Assembly: GCF_029873635.1 (NCBI RefSeq)
Contig: NC_080428.1
Span: forward strand, 61,243,957-61,307,956
Length of the DNA: 64,000 nucleotides
Direction: 5' to 3'
DNA from: Malania oleifera
Taxonomy: Eukaryota; Streptophyta; Magnoliopsida; Santalales; Ximeniaceae
Position 1 is the stretch's first letter, and every line of letters begins with the position of its first letter. Under the pieces are notes generated by a model. That model had not been told where the DNA came from, did no database searches, and was given only the letters and a program-made list of their open reading frames with translations. Positions 33,580 to 46,274 of the stretch are shown piece after piece. Position numbers and translations under genes: made by a program.

Positions 33580-35335
33580 TATAACGATCCTAAAAATAAT
33601 AATAACAATATAAATATTAGCTTTTATATCATATCTATAACGTCCCGAACCTAGTGGGGCTCAGAGTGCAACACTTCATACATAATCTCTGATACCCTAT
33701 AGTATCTTGATGTCCCAAAATGGAGCACCAAGTACACCTGTTCATAATCCATATAATACCACACAGTGGAACAAACATATACACTCCAATTACAATACGA
33801 GAGTACTATCATCTTCCAAAATACATACACGAATCCTCAAAATGGCTATAATACATCCCAAAGATACACAAAGTATAATCATATACATCATTGTGTCTCA
33901 CCAAAACTCATCTTAAACAATGCTAACTAGCCCTGCCCTGGAGCACTCTAGGCTCGGTTTTCTGGATTCCCTGAACCGTTAAGGATTATAGGAGTGAGAC
34001 ACATCTCAATAAGACGGAACATATTATTATCAGTGTGTGACAACATGAGTTTTACTATAGTACAAACACATTCATTAATTAACTTAACTTTAATTAAGAA
34101 AATCATGTAAAATCGTCTTCATACCTTTATATATTTCAAAATACTCACTTTCTTTCCAAAACATACTCTAGCATTTAAATTTCTCTATATACATAGATAC
34201 ACATATATTTAGAAAAGAACTTTCCTGGATGGATAAACATACAACGTCATGAATTAACCCTGCACAACTGGCTTATGCGGTCCAAAGACTGGACTTAGCC
34301 ATGACTGGCCTACCACCAAGTTAAGTCAAACTGTATCTATATTTGTAACTGTAATTGAAAGTACGATTTGCCTACCCAACTAGTCCGGACTCCAAGGGTA
34401 ACTCTACACTTCACTGGCCAAATCGACTATATACCACCAACACTCTCATAACAATGTGGCTAAACTGTTACCTATAAAGCTACGGTACCGTGCTTAGCTC
34501 TGGTCTATCAGGGTTCTTAAACCATATAATTCATTTATATAAAAAAATACAATAACATGATTTCATTTCCACAATTCGGTATATAAAATGTTGTAACACT
34601 GTAACTCTGTATAAAACACTATTATAATGTAGTTCTGTATAGAACACTTGTCATTTTGTGACTCTGTATAAAATGTTATCATACTTTAGTTCAATATAGA
34701 ACACTGTCATTATGTAATTATGTATAAAATACTGTTGTACTGTAGTTCTGTATAGAACACTATCATACTGTAACTGTACACAAAAACTTTGTCATATCAT
34801 AATTTTGTATAAAACATTGTCATACTATTACTCTGTATTAAACATTGTCATTCTATAACTTTGTTAAATTCTATCATATTATAATTCTGTATAAAACACT
34901 GTCATGTCATTATTCTGTATTAATCTCATGCCACACAATTTGAGTTACTAATTCATAATAAAATAATCTACCTGGAACAACTATATTCCTCTGCTAAAAA
35001 ATAATGATATAATCATCTTATAATCTGCTGGGATAACTATATTTTTCTGCTAAAAATAATAATGGTGTAATCATCTATAGGGCTTTACTTAAACTCAAAT
35101 ACCCAATTTTTCCCAAAACATACATATAATAAATTCAAAATTTCCATTTCCATATGCCTAAATACTCAGAAAAATATACATATTATTCCTGTAATCACGT
35201 GCTAAAATTTAATAGGTTAAATTTCTGAAAATAACTAACATAATCTGTTTCCCTTACCTTATCCCTAGAGTGGTGCCTACGATGCCCAAACCACAAAATC
35301 TCTCCGATTAAAACGTTGGTAACCGAAATTGGAAT
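33580..35335 (-). repeat. 3' LTR of the nested gypsy host element (incomplete)
   Basis: It is collinear with 55553-57625 from the terminal TATAAC..CCTAAAA onward, including the GGGGC..AGAGTGCAACACTTC block and the array of 29-bp TGTAnnnCTGTATAAAACAC units (34570-34925). It is shorter than the 5' copy. The TTTAT duplication precedes it. Confidence 0.85.
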
Positions 35336-35642
35336 ACCATGGCGGAGAAATACCGTGGTTACATAAATGGCCTCTGGGAGATTACAATTAGAAAAACAAA
35401 ATTCCCCCATAAACCAACCAATCATAACTTAAAACTAAAAACAATTGAATTATAACTAACTATCCTACACTATACAAGTCAACAAATAAAACAACTATTT
35501 ACCAAAACTATCACCTTTACTCCCCGCTAAATAAGTATGGGTATTTCTAATGCATTTTCTCCTCTAGTTCTCATGAAACTTCCTTAACTGTATGGTTACA
35601 CCAGAGTACTTTTACCAACAGGATCTTTTTGGTGCGTAGTTC

Positions 35643-38381
35643 CTATTCTTTCCGGTCCAGAATCTGAACTGACACTTCTTCATATGACAAGGTATCTTTA
35701 AGCTCTAGTGACTCATGACTAATCACGTGTGAAGGATCTGGGACATACTTTCTCAACATAGACACGTGGAACACATTATGGATCTTAGACAATGTCGGAG
35801 GTAATGCTAACATGTAGGCAACTGGACCAATTCTTTCTAGTATCTCAAATGGTCCAATATACCTAGGGCTTAGCTTACCTTTCTTCCCAAATCTCATCAC
35901 TCCTTTCATTGGTGCAATTATCAAGAATACATGATCCCCCTTACCAAACTCCAACTCTCAATGGCGAGTGTCAGCATAACTTTTTTGTCGATTATGGGCT
36001 ATTTTGATTCTGTCTCGGATGAGTCTGATTTTCTCAGAAGTCTACTGTACAATCTCTGGCCCCAAAATCTGCCTTTCACCGTTCTCTTCCCAGTATAACG
36101 GAGATTGGCACCTTCGACCATACAATGCTTCATACGATGCCATCTCAATACTGGCTTGGTAGCTGTTGTTATAAGCAAACTAAATCAGTGGCAACTACTG
36201 GATTCAACTACCTCCAAAGTCCAACCCACAAGCTTGTAACATATCCTCCAATATCTAAATTGTCCTTTCTGTCTGTCCATCGGTCTAAGGATGAAATGTT
36301 GTACTAAATGTCAATTGAGAATCTAAGGCTCCTTGCAAACTTTTCCAGAACTAAGATGTGAACCGTAGGTCCCAATCTGATACGATGGACACTAGCACGC
36401 CATGCAGTCTAACTATCTCATGTATATACAATTCTGTCAATTTACTTATGGAGTAGTTAACTCTAATTGTCCGTGAAGTACCGATGGTAATTGCGTAACA
36501 AAGTCCATAGAAATATGCTCCCACTTCCACTTGAGAATGTGAAGTGGTTGCAACAGTCTTGCAGGTCTCTGATGCTCAACCTTCGCCTGCTAGCATGTCA
36601 AGCACTAATCTACATATCGAGCATTTTCTTTCTTCATATCATTCAACTAAAAAGATTGTCGCAAATCTCTATACATTTTAGTGCTTCCTAATGCACTGTA
36701 TAAAGGGAACGATGCGCCTCTTCCAGAATAGTTCTTTTAATCTCAACATCATCAAGTATACATAATCTGGTATAAAACCTCAAAACTCCATCATTTTTTT
36801 AGATTAAAATCTATCCTCAATCCACTCCACACTTTATCCACAATTTTCACTAATTCTGCATCTTTCATCTGAACAGCCTTAATTCTTTCCTATAAGATGG
36901 GTTGAATTACCAAATTAGCGATGAGTGTCTGGTGATTTCCCTCTACAAATTCCACACCAAATCTTTCTAGGTCCATCCTGATTTGGTGTTGACTTACCAT
37001 TGTTGATACTGATGCACTCCCTGACTTACGACTCAGCGCATCGGCTATCACATTATCTTTCTCTCGGTGGTAATTAATGGTACAGTCACAATCCTTAATC
37101 AGTTCATCTCTGCAGTCTCATATTCAACTCCTTTTGTGTGAAGAAGTATTTAAGGCTTTTGTGGTCTATAAAGATCTCGCACTTTCCACCATACAAGTAG
37201 TGCCTCCAAATTTTCAACGCAAAACCACCGATACCAACTCCAAGTTATGCGTTAGGTAATTATTCTTGTATTCCTTGAGCTGCTGAGAAGTATAAACTAC
37301 AACTTTCCCCTGTTGCATCAGCACGAATTTGGGCCCTTTTTTAGATGCATCACTTTAGATTACAAAACTCCCTTCTCCTGAAGGGATTGTCAGTACCAGT
37401 GCAATGATAAGTCACTGCTTTAACTCTTGAAAGCTCTATTCACATTTATCTGTGCATTCATATCTTACATTCTTCCTGGTCAACTTTGTCAGAGGGCCTA
37501 ATAACTTAGAAAAACCCTCTACGAATTGGTGTAATTTCCTTCTAATCCCAAGAAACTCCTTATCTTGTGGGCATTCTTCGGTCTTGCCCAGTCCATTACT
37601 ACCTCTATCTTGCTCAGATCCACAGAAATACCACCTCTGGATATCACATGCCTGAGAAATGCAACTCGCTCCAACCAAAACTCACTTTTCTTAAATTTAG
37701 CATATAGCCTCCTTTCTCTCAGCACCTGAAGAACTATCCTCAAATGATCCTCGTGCTCTACAGAACTCTTCGAATAAACCAATATGTCGTCAATAAATAC
37801 CACCACAAACTGATCTAGGTACTGATGGAAGACCCTATTCATCAGATCCATAATCGCAGCAGGAGCATTAGTTAGTCCAATGTCATAACCAAAAATTCAT
37901 AATGGTCATACCTAGTTCAGAACATAGTCTTTGGAACATCCTCTGCCTTGACCTTCACCTAATGGTACCTAGATCAGAGATTAATCTTAGAGAAAACTTG
38001 TGTTCCCTAGAGCTGGTCAAACATGTCATCAATACGAGGTAATGAGTATTTATTCTTAATCGTCACTTTATTTATTTCTCTGTAGTCGATATACATTCTC
38101 ATTGACCCATCTCTCTTTTTCACAAAAGGCACTAGTGCTCCCCAAGGTGACACACGCTGGGCCTGATGAACCCTTTGTCCAACAATTCCTATAATTGTTC
38201 CTTCAATTCTTTCAACTCCACTAGAGTCATTATGTACGGAGCCTTAGAGATTGGCGTTGTTCCCAGAGATAAGTCAATAGCAAACTCCACCTCACGCTCG
38301 AGAGGTAACCTCGGCAAATCCTCTGGAAATACATCAAGAAAATCTCTCACTATTGGGATATCCTCCATCTTTAGTTCTTTC
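35643..38381 (-). pseudogene. Gypsy pol fossil: reverse transcriptase, RNase H and integrase segments
   Basis: Reading leftward, the segments are reverse transcriptase with [22 protein letters not shown] near 37800-37750, connection and RNase H sequence around 37.6-37.0 kb, integrase around 36.6-36.0 kb, and a C-terminal region ending near 35.64 kb (MLRKYVPDPSHV). Many stops and shifts show that it has not coded for a long time. Confidence 0.85.
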
Positions 38382-40552
38382 TGTTATCTTTGGTGTATTC
38401 CCAAGAGGGGGGTAAATTGGGAATTTAAAATTTATTCCTCATAGGTTAAACTAGATTAGAAGTATTACGCGACCTAGGGTCTATCTATGCAATTATAAAT
38501 CCAATCATTCACAATAGAAAAATATAAACATAAGTATGCTGGAATTTAAAATGCAAAAATTAAAAGCATGCACAAGAAATGTTATCAGGGTTCGTCCAAC
38601 TATGCCTACGTCCTTGTCTCTAGCTCGCAAGCCCGAGGATTCCACTAAAGCTCACTTAACGGGTGGAGCGGCACCGATTACAACCAGGTCAATTAGTACA
38701 TGGCTGACCTCAACATTTACAAATTCTCCTTACGGGGCGGAGAAGGCCCTACCAATACTTACGGGCTAGATCACCGCCTTTTCAGGGCGCACCTAGAATA
38801 CAACAGATTTATAATATAAATTTCGTGTACAATTTCAGTGCTTCTCCAACAAGCAGATTGGTACCAATACGCACATGCAATAACCAATGCACTTCCAAGA
38901 GATTAGAACTATAAGCTCAGTGAAGTTTAATGAGACTACTCTCTAAACAATGTCAATATATCAAGCAGTATGTGAGAGTTTGTGTGTAATGATCTTTGGG
39001 CAAGCAAACATTCAGTAATGTATAATCACGTATATGCTCAAGAGTGTTATAACAAGCTATTTCTTTGAAACAAGTTATAACAAATTTCAATCACAAATTA
39101 GAGTTTCAAAGATGTTAATCAAATGTTCAAACTAACTCAAAATATTTTCCTTCAATGAAATAAGCACAAGAGTAGTTTGAAAATATTATAGCTTGGAAAA
39201 ATATTTGCACACCAAAAATTATAGCTATAGGAGTCTTGTAATGACGATGCAAAGATCCTCAAGCTTGTGAGTTTTTCCTAACACTAGATTTATCGAATTA
39301 AATCAGTGGGATAACTCTTTTCTTAACTCTAAAAAAATCAACAACAAACTACAAGCGCAATATTGAGAGTATTCAGCAAGCTGCAATAAACACAATAGAA
39401 ACTCTCACAAAGTTTGGTTAATCAAGATATTCGGAGTATGTGAGTGTATGGAAGTAGTGTGTGAAAAATAGGTTTGGAAAATTGAGAGAATATTTTTTTT
39501 AATCTTTTTCCTAATTTGCCTCTAATCTGGATAAATGAAGACATATATATATAGGAGAGGGGTAAATTATAGCTATTGGGGATACAAAGAGTATTATTAA
39601 ATTTATTTTAAAAATCATTAAGAAAATTAACCCTGTTTAAAAACTTTAACTGCGGTAAAAATAATTAGCCAACCCAAGAGCACCGGTCGACCGGACTTGA
39701 GCTTCAGTTGATCCAGTGACGAAGTTCGGTCGATTGGGAAAAATTTGAATTGAAAGTTTGGTCGACTAGACTAGGACTCTCAAAGGCGATTTTTAACTTT
39801 TGCGCAGTTCGGTCTACCGAGACACTTTGAACTAAGAAGTTCAGTCGACCAGACAGTTGTGGCATCTCTTGACGACCTTCGGTCGACCAAGGTGTTGAAG
39901 TGCTTTCCTAGTTGGTCGACCGAAAGGTCAAAGTGTTGACCCTAAGGAGGTTCGGTCGACCAGCAATTTTGAACTGATTTGGTTCGATCGACCGAGCCAT
40001 GGTCAAACTATTGACCTAGGTCGGTTTGGTTGACCATGAGAAATTTTGGTTTTAAGTTCGGTCGACCGAACATGTATTTTTCATACATTTCAGTTATAAG
40101 TCCTTTATTATATTAACCCTATTCAAATAATAATTAATGTTTAAGACTATAGGGCATATTTTTATAAATTATAGGGAGTCCTAAGGTCAGTCAAGGTCTT
40201 TTTTTGGACATTGAAAAAATTTGGCATCAGTCGACTGGTCGACCGAAGGGTGATCCCTAAGGTCTTTCTATGGTCTTGAGCTTATAGTCCTTACCATGCA
40301 TGTCATGCATTCATTATTACAGACCCTAAATGAATAAAAGTAAATATACTAATACAACTGAAAATAAAGATTGGTCTTTATATGTTGCTCCTTTGCAATT
40401 CCATGGAAAACACTGGGGTATGCTTCTCGGCTTCCATTTCTCATCTGTCATCCGTGCTTAGAAAAATAAACTTGTTCAAATACTCAAAGCACACAGATGA
40501 GATACTGTGGTTTTTCATAATCAAAATAGGAGACAGACCCAAAAAGTCAACA
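38382..40552 (-). mobile_element. Solo LTR, Sirevirus-type, in the gypsy reverse transcriptase
   Basis: A 2171-bp LTR flanked by CTTTC on both sides (38377-38381 and 40553-40557), an exact target duplication. On the minus strand it starts TGTTGACTTTTTGGG and ends GGGAATACACCAAAGATAACA. A TATATATATA box lies at about 39543-39553, downstream (minus strand) of a palindrome array. Gypsy sequence continues directly on both sides. No internal region remains, so it is a solo LTR. Confidence 0.9.
39685..40075 (-). promoter_or_regulatory. Array of TTCGGTCGACCGAA palindromes upstream of the TATA box
   Basis: At least ten sites have central tetrads near 39730/39762, 39813/39845, 39883/39916, 39956/39988 and 40030/40062, that is five pairs 32-33 bp apart. 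Pairs start 70-83 bp from each other. Further sites are at 39687 and 39708. It occupies the same LTR position as the arrays in the other families here. Confidence 0.6.
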
Positions 40553-40638
40553 CTTTCATTAATGCCTCTTTCTCACAAGCCAAGTAACCCTGACATCCTT
40601 CCAAGAGTAACCTTTTAACATGCATGACTGACAGAATC

Positions 40639-42886
40639 TGTAACGATCCAAAAATTATACCATTTTTTTTTCATATAAAATATAAATTATTTTGATACCC
40701 CTGTATTACTTTCTATAACATCTCAGGCCCAAATGGCATTGAGGTATCCCTGTACAAAAACCAACACACCTATTCAACGAAAAATATAAAGTCATACATC
40801 CATATTTACAATACCAGAATTCAGTGTTTCCAAACCATATATATATGTACATATAATTACACATCATCCGAGTATCATCTAATCAAAAATATAATCCCCT
40901 GAATACACTCACCCTATAAATAGGGCAAAATAAAAGATCTCTCTATCTGCGAGCCTGATCTGCTCACCTAACTGGTTCACCTGAAAAATGTTAAATCGTT
41001 GGGATGAGACAATGCTCAGTAAGTGAAAATATGCTATTACTAGTGTGTGGCGACCGAGTTGCATAAATACTATAATGACAATATTTGAAACTGTATAAGC
41101 TAGTAAATCAATATAAGGTATAACTCACATTTATCATAGTTTAAAGTATAACTGTAACATCTGAGTTTTCCTTTTCATACTTCTAGTATCATACTATATT
41201 TGCTAAAATTCTATAAATCTGTATACATATACATAACTGAGATTTTACCCTGAAAAACTGTATATCATAATTTAACCTCTCATGATAGGGTTGTGCGGCC
41301 CGTAGGCGGGATTTAATCCTGATTGGCCTACTAGGTAAATCAACTGTACTCTACCAATCCTCAGCTTGGCCAAACCGCGTCCTCTCCTAGGCATGGAACT
41401 AGTAACTACCTCGTCAAACTGGCCCCCCTTAACCCAAAGTACTGAGGAGACTGCAAACTCTCTAGGCACGGTTGACAGAATCCACATACTATCTAAGATA
41501 TGTGGTTGCACTCTGATTTGAAAATAGCAACGGTACCATGCTTTGCTAATTGAATCTATCTAAAATAATTCATCGGGATCTGACCTGTATATACTATTAC
41601 TATAATTACCCTACTGTTTTCATCATGTTTCCAAAATAACCATAACACTATAAATTTGAACTGAAAATACAGTAACATCTGAATAAAATAATTGTAGTAT
41701 TTGAGTGTTATAACTGTATGTATGACTAAATAATCTATAATGTTTGAGTGTTATGGTTTTGGAAAGCATAACATTCTATAGTTATTATAAAATACTGGTC
41801 TGTAAAATATCTGTAATATCTGTTCGATAAAAATCTGTCCGGTAAATATCTGTCTGGTAAATATATCTGTCTATATATATATACACTGTAAATCATGATA
41901 TTTTGAAAAACTACATAAATTCTGTATCAAGCAGATATCTACTCAGGCCACGCAATTAATACAACTCATATTCTGAGATCTGTAAAACTATATAATTTTA
42001 TACTCTATACCTTAATATAAAAAAAACTATAATTTTTCTAATAATATTTCTGAATTTCCTAGCATAGCATATTTCTCTTACCTAATTGGCTGGGAGGCTC
42101 GCCTCCAACTTAATCCTCACACTCACGGCGTACTATCCCCAAAATCCCGATATAATACACATATGCATATTTCCAATAAATCAACTATATTTCCCCAAGC
42201 CTACATACTGTAACTTTCTGAATTTACCTGGGCTTCTAAAAATACTCACTGAGATCCCCAACCCATATCTATAGGGTCTAGAAACACCCTATTCCTGAAA
42301 ATATAATACTCAAATTTTACTTCACAAAACTCCAGTATATTCTCATATAACTTAAAATCTAAACTGAAATAAGCCTGATACAATTGAAAATACCCAATTA
42401 TTCAACTTACCCAAATTTTGGGATGGTGCCCAAGTTGACTTAACCAATCTACTCCAGCAGACTTGAAGAAAATCTTCCTAGGAGTAGCGTGGTAGCTTCC
42501 AATTGTCGAACTGGTGAAAAACAGAGCCGAAATCGTAAAGAGAAAGGGAGAGGGTCGGTTTTTAGAAAGAGAGAGAGATTTTCCTGCACAATTTCCTACT
42601 AAAAAATCCGATTTAGGCCTACTTATAAACCTGGATTCATCGACGAGTCCATAAAGGGAGTTCGTCTCCGAACACGAATCCCTCGTCGACGAACTTCAGG
42701 CTCTGCAAACCCCCTCTCGATAAATTCTCATCAATGAGACACGTGTCCACGTCGACGATCCTTAAAAGAATACTCGTCGACGAAATCCCTGCGTTCATTG
42801 ACGAGACCCTATGAGTCCTCTTTGAAATTTTCCTTTCCTTCTTCTTTTTTATTATTTAATTACTATAAATTCTTCGAGTCTTTACA
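40639..42886 (-). mobile_element. Solo LTR, Ty3/gypsy type, in the host element
   Basis: A 2248-bp LTR from TGTAACGATCC to GAGTCTTTACA, flanked by exact GAATC duplications (40634-40638 and 42887-42891). Minus orientation is inferred from the palindrome array at 42636-42802 followed by a TATA box (42622-42629) and then a GAGACAATGCTCAGTAAG hairpin motif at 41003-41022, the same order as in LTR Y. No internal domain is present. Host gypsy sequence resumes on both sides. Confidence 0.9.
42636..42802 (-). promoter_or_regulatory. TTCGTCGACGAA palindrome array of the 40639-42886 LTR
   Basis: In element order the site centres are near 42798, 42777, 42752, 42731, 42686, 42665 and 42640, spaced 21, 25, 21, 45, 21 and 25 bp. 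A CTTATAAA TATA box follows about 10 bp after the last site. The spacing equals that of the arrays at 43.5 and 62.9 kb. Confidence 0.6.
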
Positions 42887-42891
42887 GAATC

Positions 42892-43463
42892 GGTGGCGAG
42901 GCACGCACTCACGACCCCACAAATTTGTGCTCCTACTCCTTAGGAGGTTTAAACAACACCTCCTTCTTGTAGCAGTCAATACTGGCATAGCCGAAAGCTA
43001 GCCATTCCATTCCTAGAATCACCTCAAATCCATGCATGTCGAGGACTACCCAATTAGTAGGTAACGTCCTTCTCTAAATACTGATCGAAAAATCCTTAAG
43101 TACCCTCCTACACACCACTGCGGTTCCTGTCGGTGTAGTCACTAATAAATCGACGTCCAATGGCTGAGCTTCTATCCCACATAATTTAACAAACTCCCAA
43201 GCTACGAATGAATGGGTCACCCATAAATCAAACAATATAATAGCTCAATGTGACAAAATTGAAATAGTACCTATCACCACGTTACTAGCGTCCTTTGCAT
43301 CTCCCAATGTAATCGCATACACCCGTGCCGGGGTAGTGTTCCTTTGCTGGTTGCCTTAGGGTGCTTGGTTGTTTCCTTGGAATTGCCTAGGAGTGGGTGC
43401 ATTAATTGGTGATGCATGATAGTTTCGTGCAATGTGGCTGGGTTGACCACGCTGATAGTAGGC
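42892..43463 (-). pseudogene. Gypsy protease and gag zinc-knuckle fossil
   Basis: Minus-strand sequence contains a protease-like stretch (equivalent to the DMHGFEVILGMEWLA region) near 43050-42950. A CCHC-type knuckle region with RGQPSHIARNYHASP lies at about 43460-43400. The gag continues across the nested element, from 54217 onward. Fossil; not expected to be expressed. Confidence 0.75.
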
Positions 43464-43468
43464 ATTCG

Positions 43469-43775
43469 TGTAAAGACCCGAACCCGTAAAATAAGAAAAG
43501 GATAAAAAGGGAATTTTTGCAAGCTTCATCGACGAAGTCAATGTTTTCGTCAACGAATGCCCTTCAATGCTTCGTCACCGAAATTTAAAGTCTCGTAGAC
43601 AAAAAGATCTCAACCGAAAGGGAAAATATCTGGCTTGGCTTCGTCGACAAGGGAGGAGGTTCGTCGACGAATAGCCTTCTATGGTTCGTTGACGAGGGAC
43701 CAATTCATTGATGAATTTGACTGGGTCAAAAGGCCTATAAATAGGATTTTTCATTGCTTAAGGGTTAAGAAACCC

Positions 43776-43859
<84 letters not shown>

Positions 43860-45482
43860 AGTTCTTCGTCGTTCGTCGCCTGTTTCGCCGATCGTTAGTT
43901 ACCGCGAGGATCAAAGAGCTATGATCTACAGTACTAGCGAATTAGATTTTCGATTTGGTTATAAAGGTTGGGATTTGGTTTTCAAGCGTTTTGGTTTCTG
44001 TTTCGAAATCAAGTAAGGGGATTATGTTTAATGCAGTGTTTTATCATTTTTGACCAGGGGAAATGCTAATGGTGTGAGTATGTTTATGTTTTCAATTGTT
44101 CTTCTAAAAATCAACTGTTCAAAAAGCTTGTTTCTAAACTTAGGATATACAATATGATATTTTGTGGTGGAAAGTTCGGTTTGATCCTACAAACCATTTA
44201 TTCAATGTTTTCCGTGGTTGCCTATGGGCTATGTTTTAAATATGGAAAATTGTGTGGCATGTGAATATGAGTTTTAGAGTGGTGGAAATACCAGGATGGA
44301 TATGTTTGTGAAATACTGAACTTTTTTGAAAAAATATTGGAATTGTTTTGAGAAATGCAAGAACTTATGAGAGGGCCGAGGTCAAGTTTATATTAAATGA
44401 CCGAGCCCGGGTTTTATAAATAACAGATTTTATTTTGAGGCTGGAGTTTGTATTAAATGGCTAAGTTGTAATAGAGGGGTCGTGGCCTGAAATTTGTACT
44501 TTATGAGAAGGAAAAGGCCCAAGTGGTGTTAAACGGCGAGTGGACGGGTTTTATGAAATGAGTTTTAAAGTATAGTTTTATTTACTTAAATTGCACAATA
44601 TGCTTTAAGAAACCTGTGAACCCAATGTTGCGAGCGCGGTATCGTTTTTAGAGAGAAAGTTTCACCATTTGATCGCGTGCGCCCACATCTATGAGCGTGT
44701 GGTGTTGGGTGGTCCTAGCTGATTGACCTTGGTAGATGTAGTGCCCTTCTCGGAAGTGGTAAGACAATCGGACCCGCAAGCAGGCTTGCGGATGCCTGTC
44801 GGTGGAGTGTGCAAGGAGTTGACTTGGTTTGGGTTGATGACCACAGGTTTTTGTCTAGCCTTTGAGCCGCACAACCCTGACCACGGGGGTTTATACATGG
44901 CAAGTAGTTTTAGGGTGTATCTTTTATACATATCTGTATATTTATGTAAGGATGTAATATTTTTCCAGTATTGATTTATGTTATGAGAAATGAGAAATGA
45001 GAAATGAGTATACATACTATGTTCAGTAAAAAAAAAGAGGTATGATTCTAGCATACATTGAAAAGCATGCTGCCACACATTGTCATTAACTTAATCTTCC
45101 TTACTGAGTGGTTTCTCACCCCATTGTACAACATATCTTTTCAGGAAACCCTAGAGATCAAGTTTAGCGGGATCTAGGGGGTGGAGACTACCTTAAGTTA
45201 CTTTTTGTGAGCGTCTTCAAGAACTCAAATAATGGTAGTTTATGTAGTATGCCTTCAGGCTTGTATTATCGGTCGAGTGGACCAATTTAGTTGCCTTACT
45301 ATTATGGGATGTAATATGTGAATGGAAGAACCTTGATTTATATTGTGGTTTAGACTCTCGTAATAGAAAATGGAAATTGTTTCGTTATTTCCGCTGCATA
45401 TCTTGTATGTTGAGATGGTATCAGGTACACAGGCGTCACTAAAGTAAAACCCTAGGCCCATGTGTCGGGTCGGGGCGTTACA
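43469..45482 (+). repeat. 5' LTR of the Tekay-type element
   Basis: 2014 bp from TGTAAAGACCCG to GGGGCGTTACA. Parts: palindrome array 43525-43715, TATAAATA at 43736-43743, a (TC)39 tract at 43781-43857 in the presumed leader, and a GAGTGGTTTCTCACC hairpin motif near 45105-45120 before the end. Matches 52193-54216 along its whole length. Confidence 0.95.
43525..43715 (+). promoter_or_regulatory. Eight-site TTCGTCGACGAA palindrome array before the TATA box
   Basis: Site centres are near 43529, 43550, 43575, 43596, then 43644, 43664, 43689 and 43708, with spacings 21, 25, 21, 48, 20, 25 and 19 bp. This makes two blocks of four on a 46-bp period, ending about 25 bp before TATAAATA. The 3' LTR carries the same array (52249-52440). 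Each full site contains three CpGs. Function is inferred: position and phasing suggest transcription-factor sites. Confidence 0.65.
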
Positions 45483-45902
45483 GGTGGTATCGAGCCTAGG
45501 TTTGCTAGGTTTTGCAGACTTTGATGGTCAGTGTTAATTACCAGAGTATAGGTTGAGATAAGTTAAGAATAAGAAGGGGTAAGATAGGTAAGGTTTTAGT
45601 CTAAAGGCTTTGAAATAGAATTTTGTCGACGGTCTTCTGTGCTTTTCCTGGAATGATGATTTCAGGATAACCATGGTAAATCCATTGATAATTTTAGTTC
45701 TAGGTTAAAGGATTGGACTCGGAAAGTATGTGCGTCATGTTATCATATGTCTAGGGTCGGATATTTTGGAAGTCTTACAATAGAGATGTGCATGTGGATC
45801 CTTTAAACTACAAAGTTATGTGTTTTATCTATTAGTCATTCCATATTGGTTTTAACCATGATAAATGTGGAATTTCTAAATCAGGTCATATCCTATCTTC
45901 AG

Positions 45903-46274
45903 GATGGATTCTAGGGGAAAGGGAATCATGATTGGAGGGGACAATCACATGGATACCTCCAACAGTGATGATGTTAAAGCTTTGTCCGTACTGCATAGTA
46001 AAGCACAGCAGGCCAAGAGGGAGTTTCAGAGAGATTCCAGGAAATGGAGTTAGCTTGCGGTTGATAAAGGTTGCACGTTCCAGCAGTTCTCACAGACAAA
46101 TACATTGGCATTCTCGAGAGGACCGAACCTGATTGCAGCGGAGGACTGGGTCCAAGAGATGGAGGAGCTGTTGGAAGTGCTGGAGTGCATGGAGGAAAAA
46201 AAGGTACATTTTTCCGCCTTCAAACTAGTGGGGAGGCAAAGAGATGGTGGCGATCAGAAAAACTGGTAGAGGAG
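45903..46274 (+). pseudogene. Gag fossil, first part, of the Tekay-type element
   Basis: The start region MDSRGKGIMIGGDNHMD and the core with EDWVQEMEELLEVLECMEEK resemble the gags at 1.2-1.9 and 54.9-55.1 kb. It is split by the solo LTR at 46275-47923; the second part, with a REVFFSRYFPVATKE-like stretch, resumes at 47929. Broken. Confidence 0.75.

Noticed and set aside
43635-43898. Frames through the (TC)n tracts at 43.8 and 52.6 kb with long Ser-Leu repeats
   Set aside because: Microsatellite translation inside LTRs, not coding sequence.
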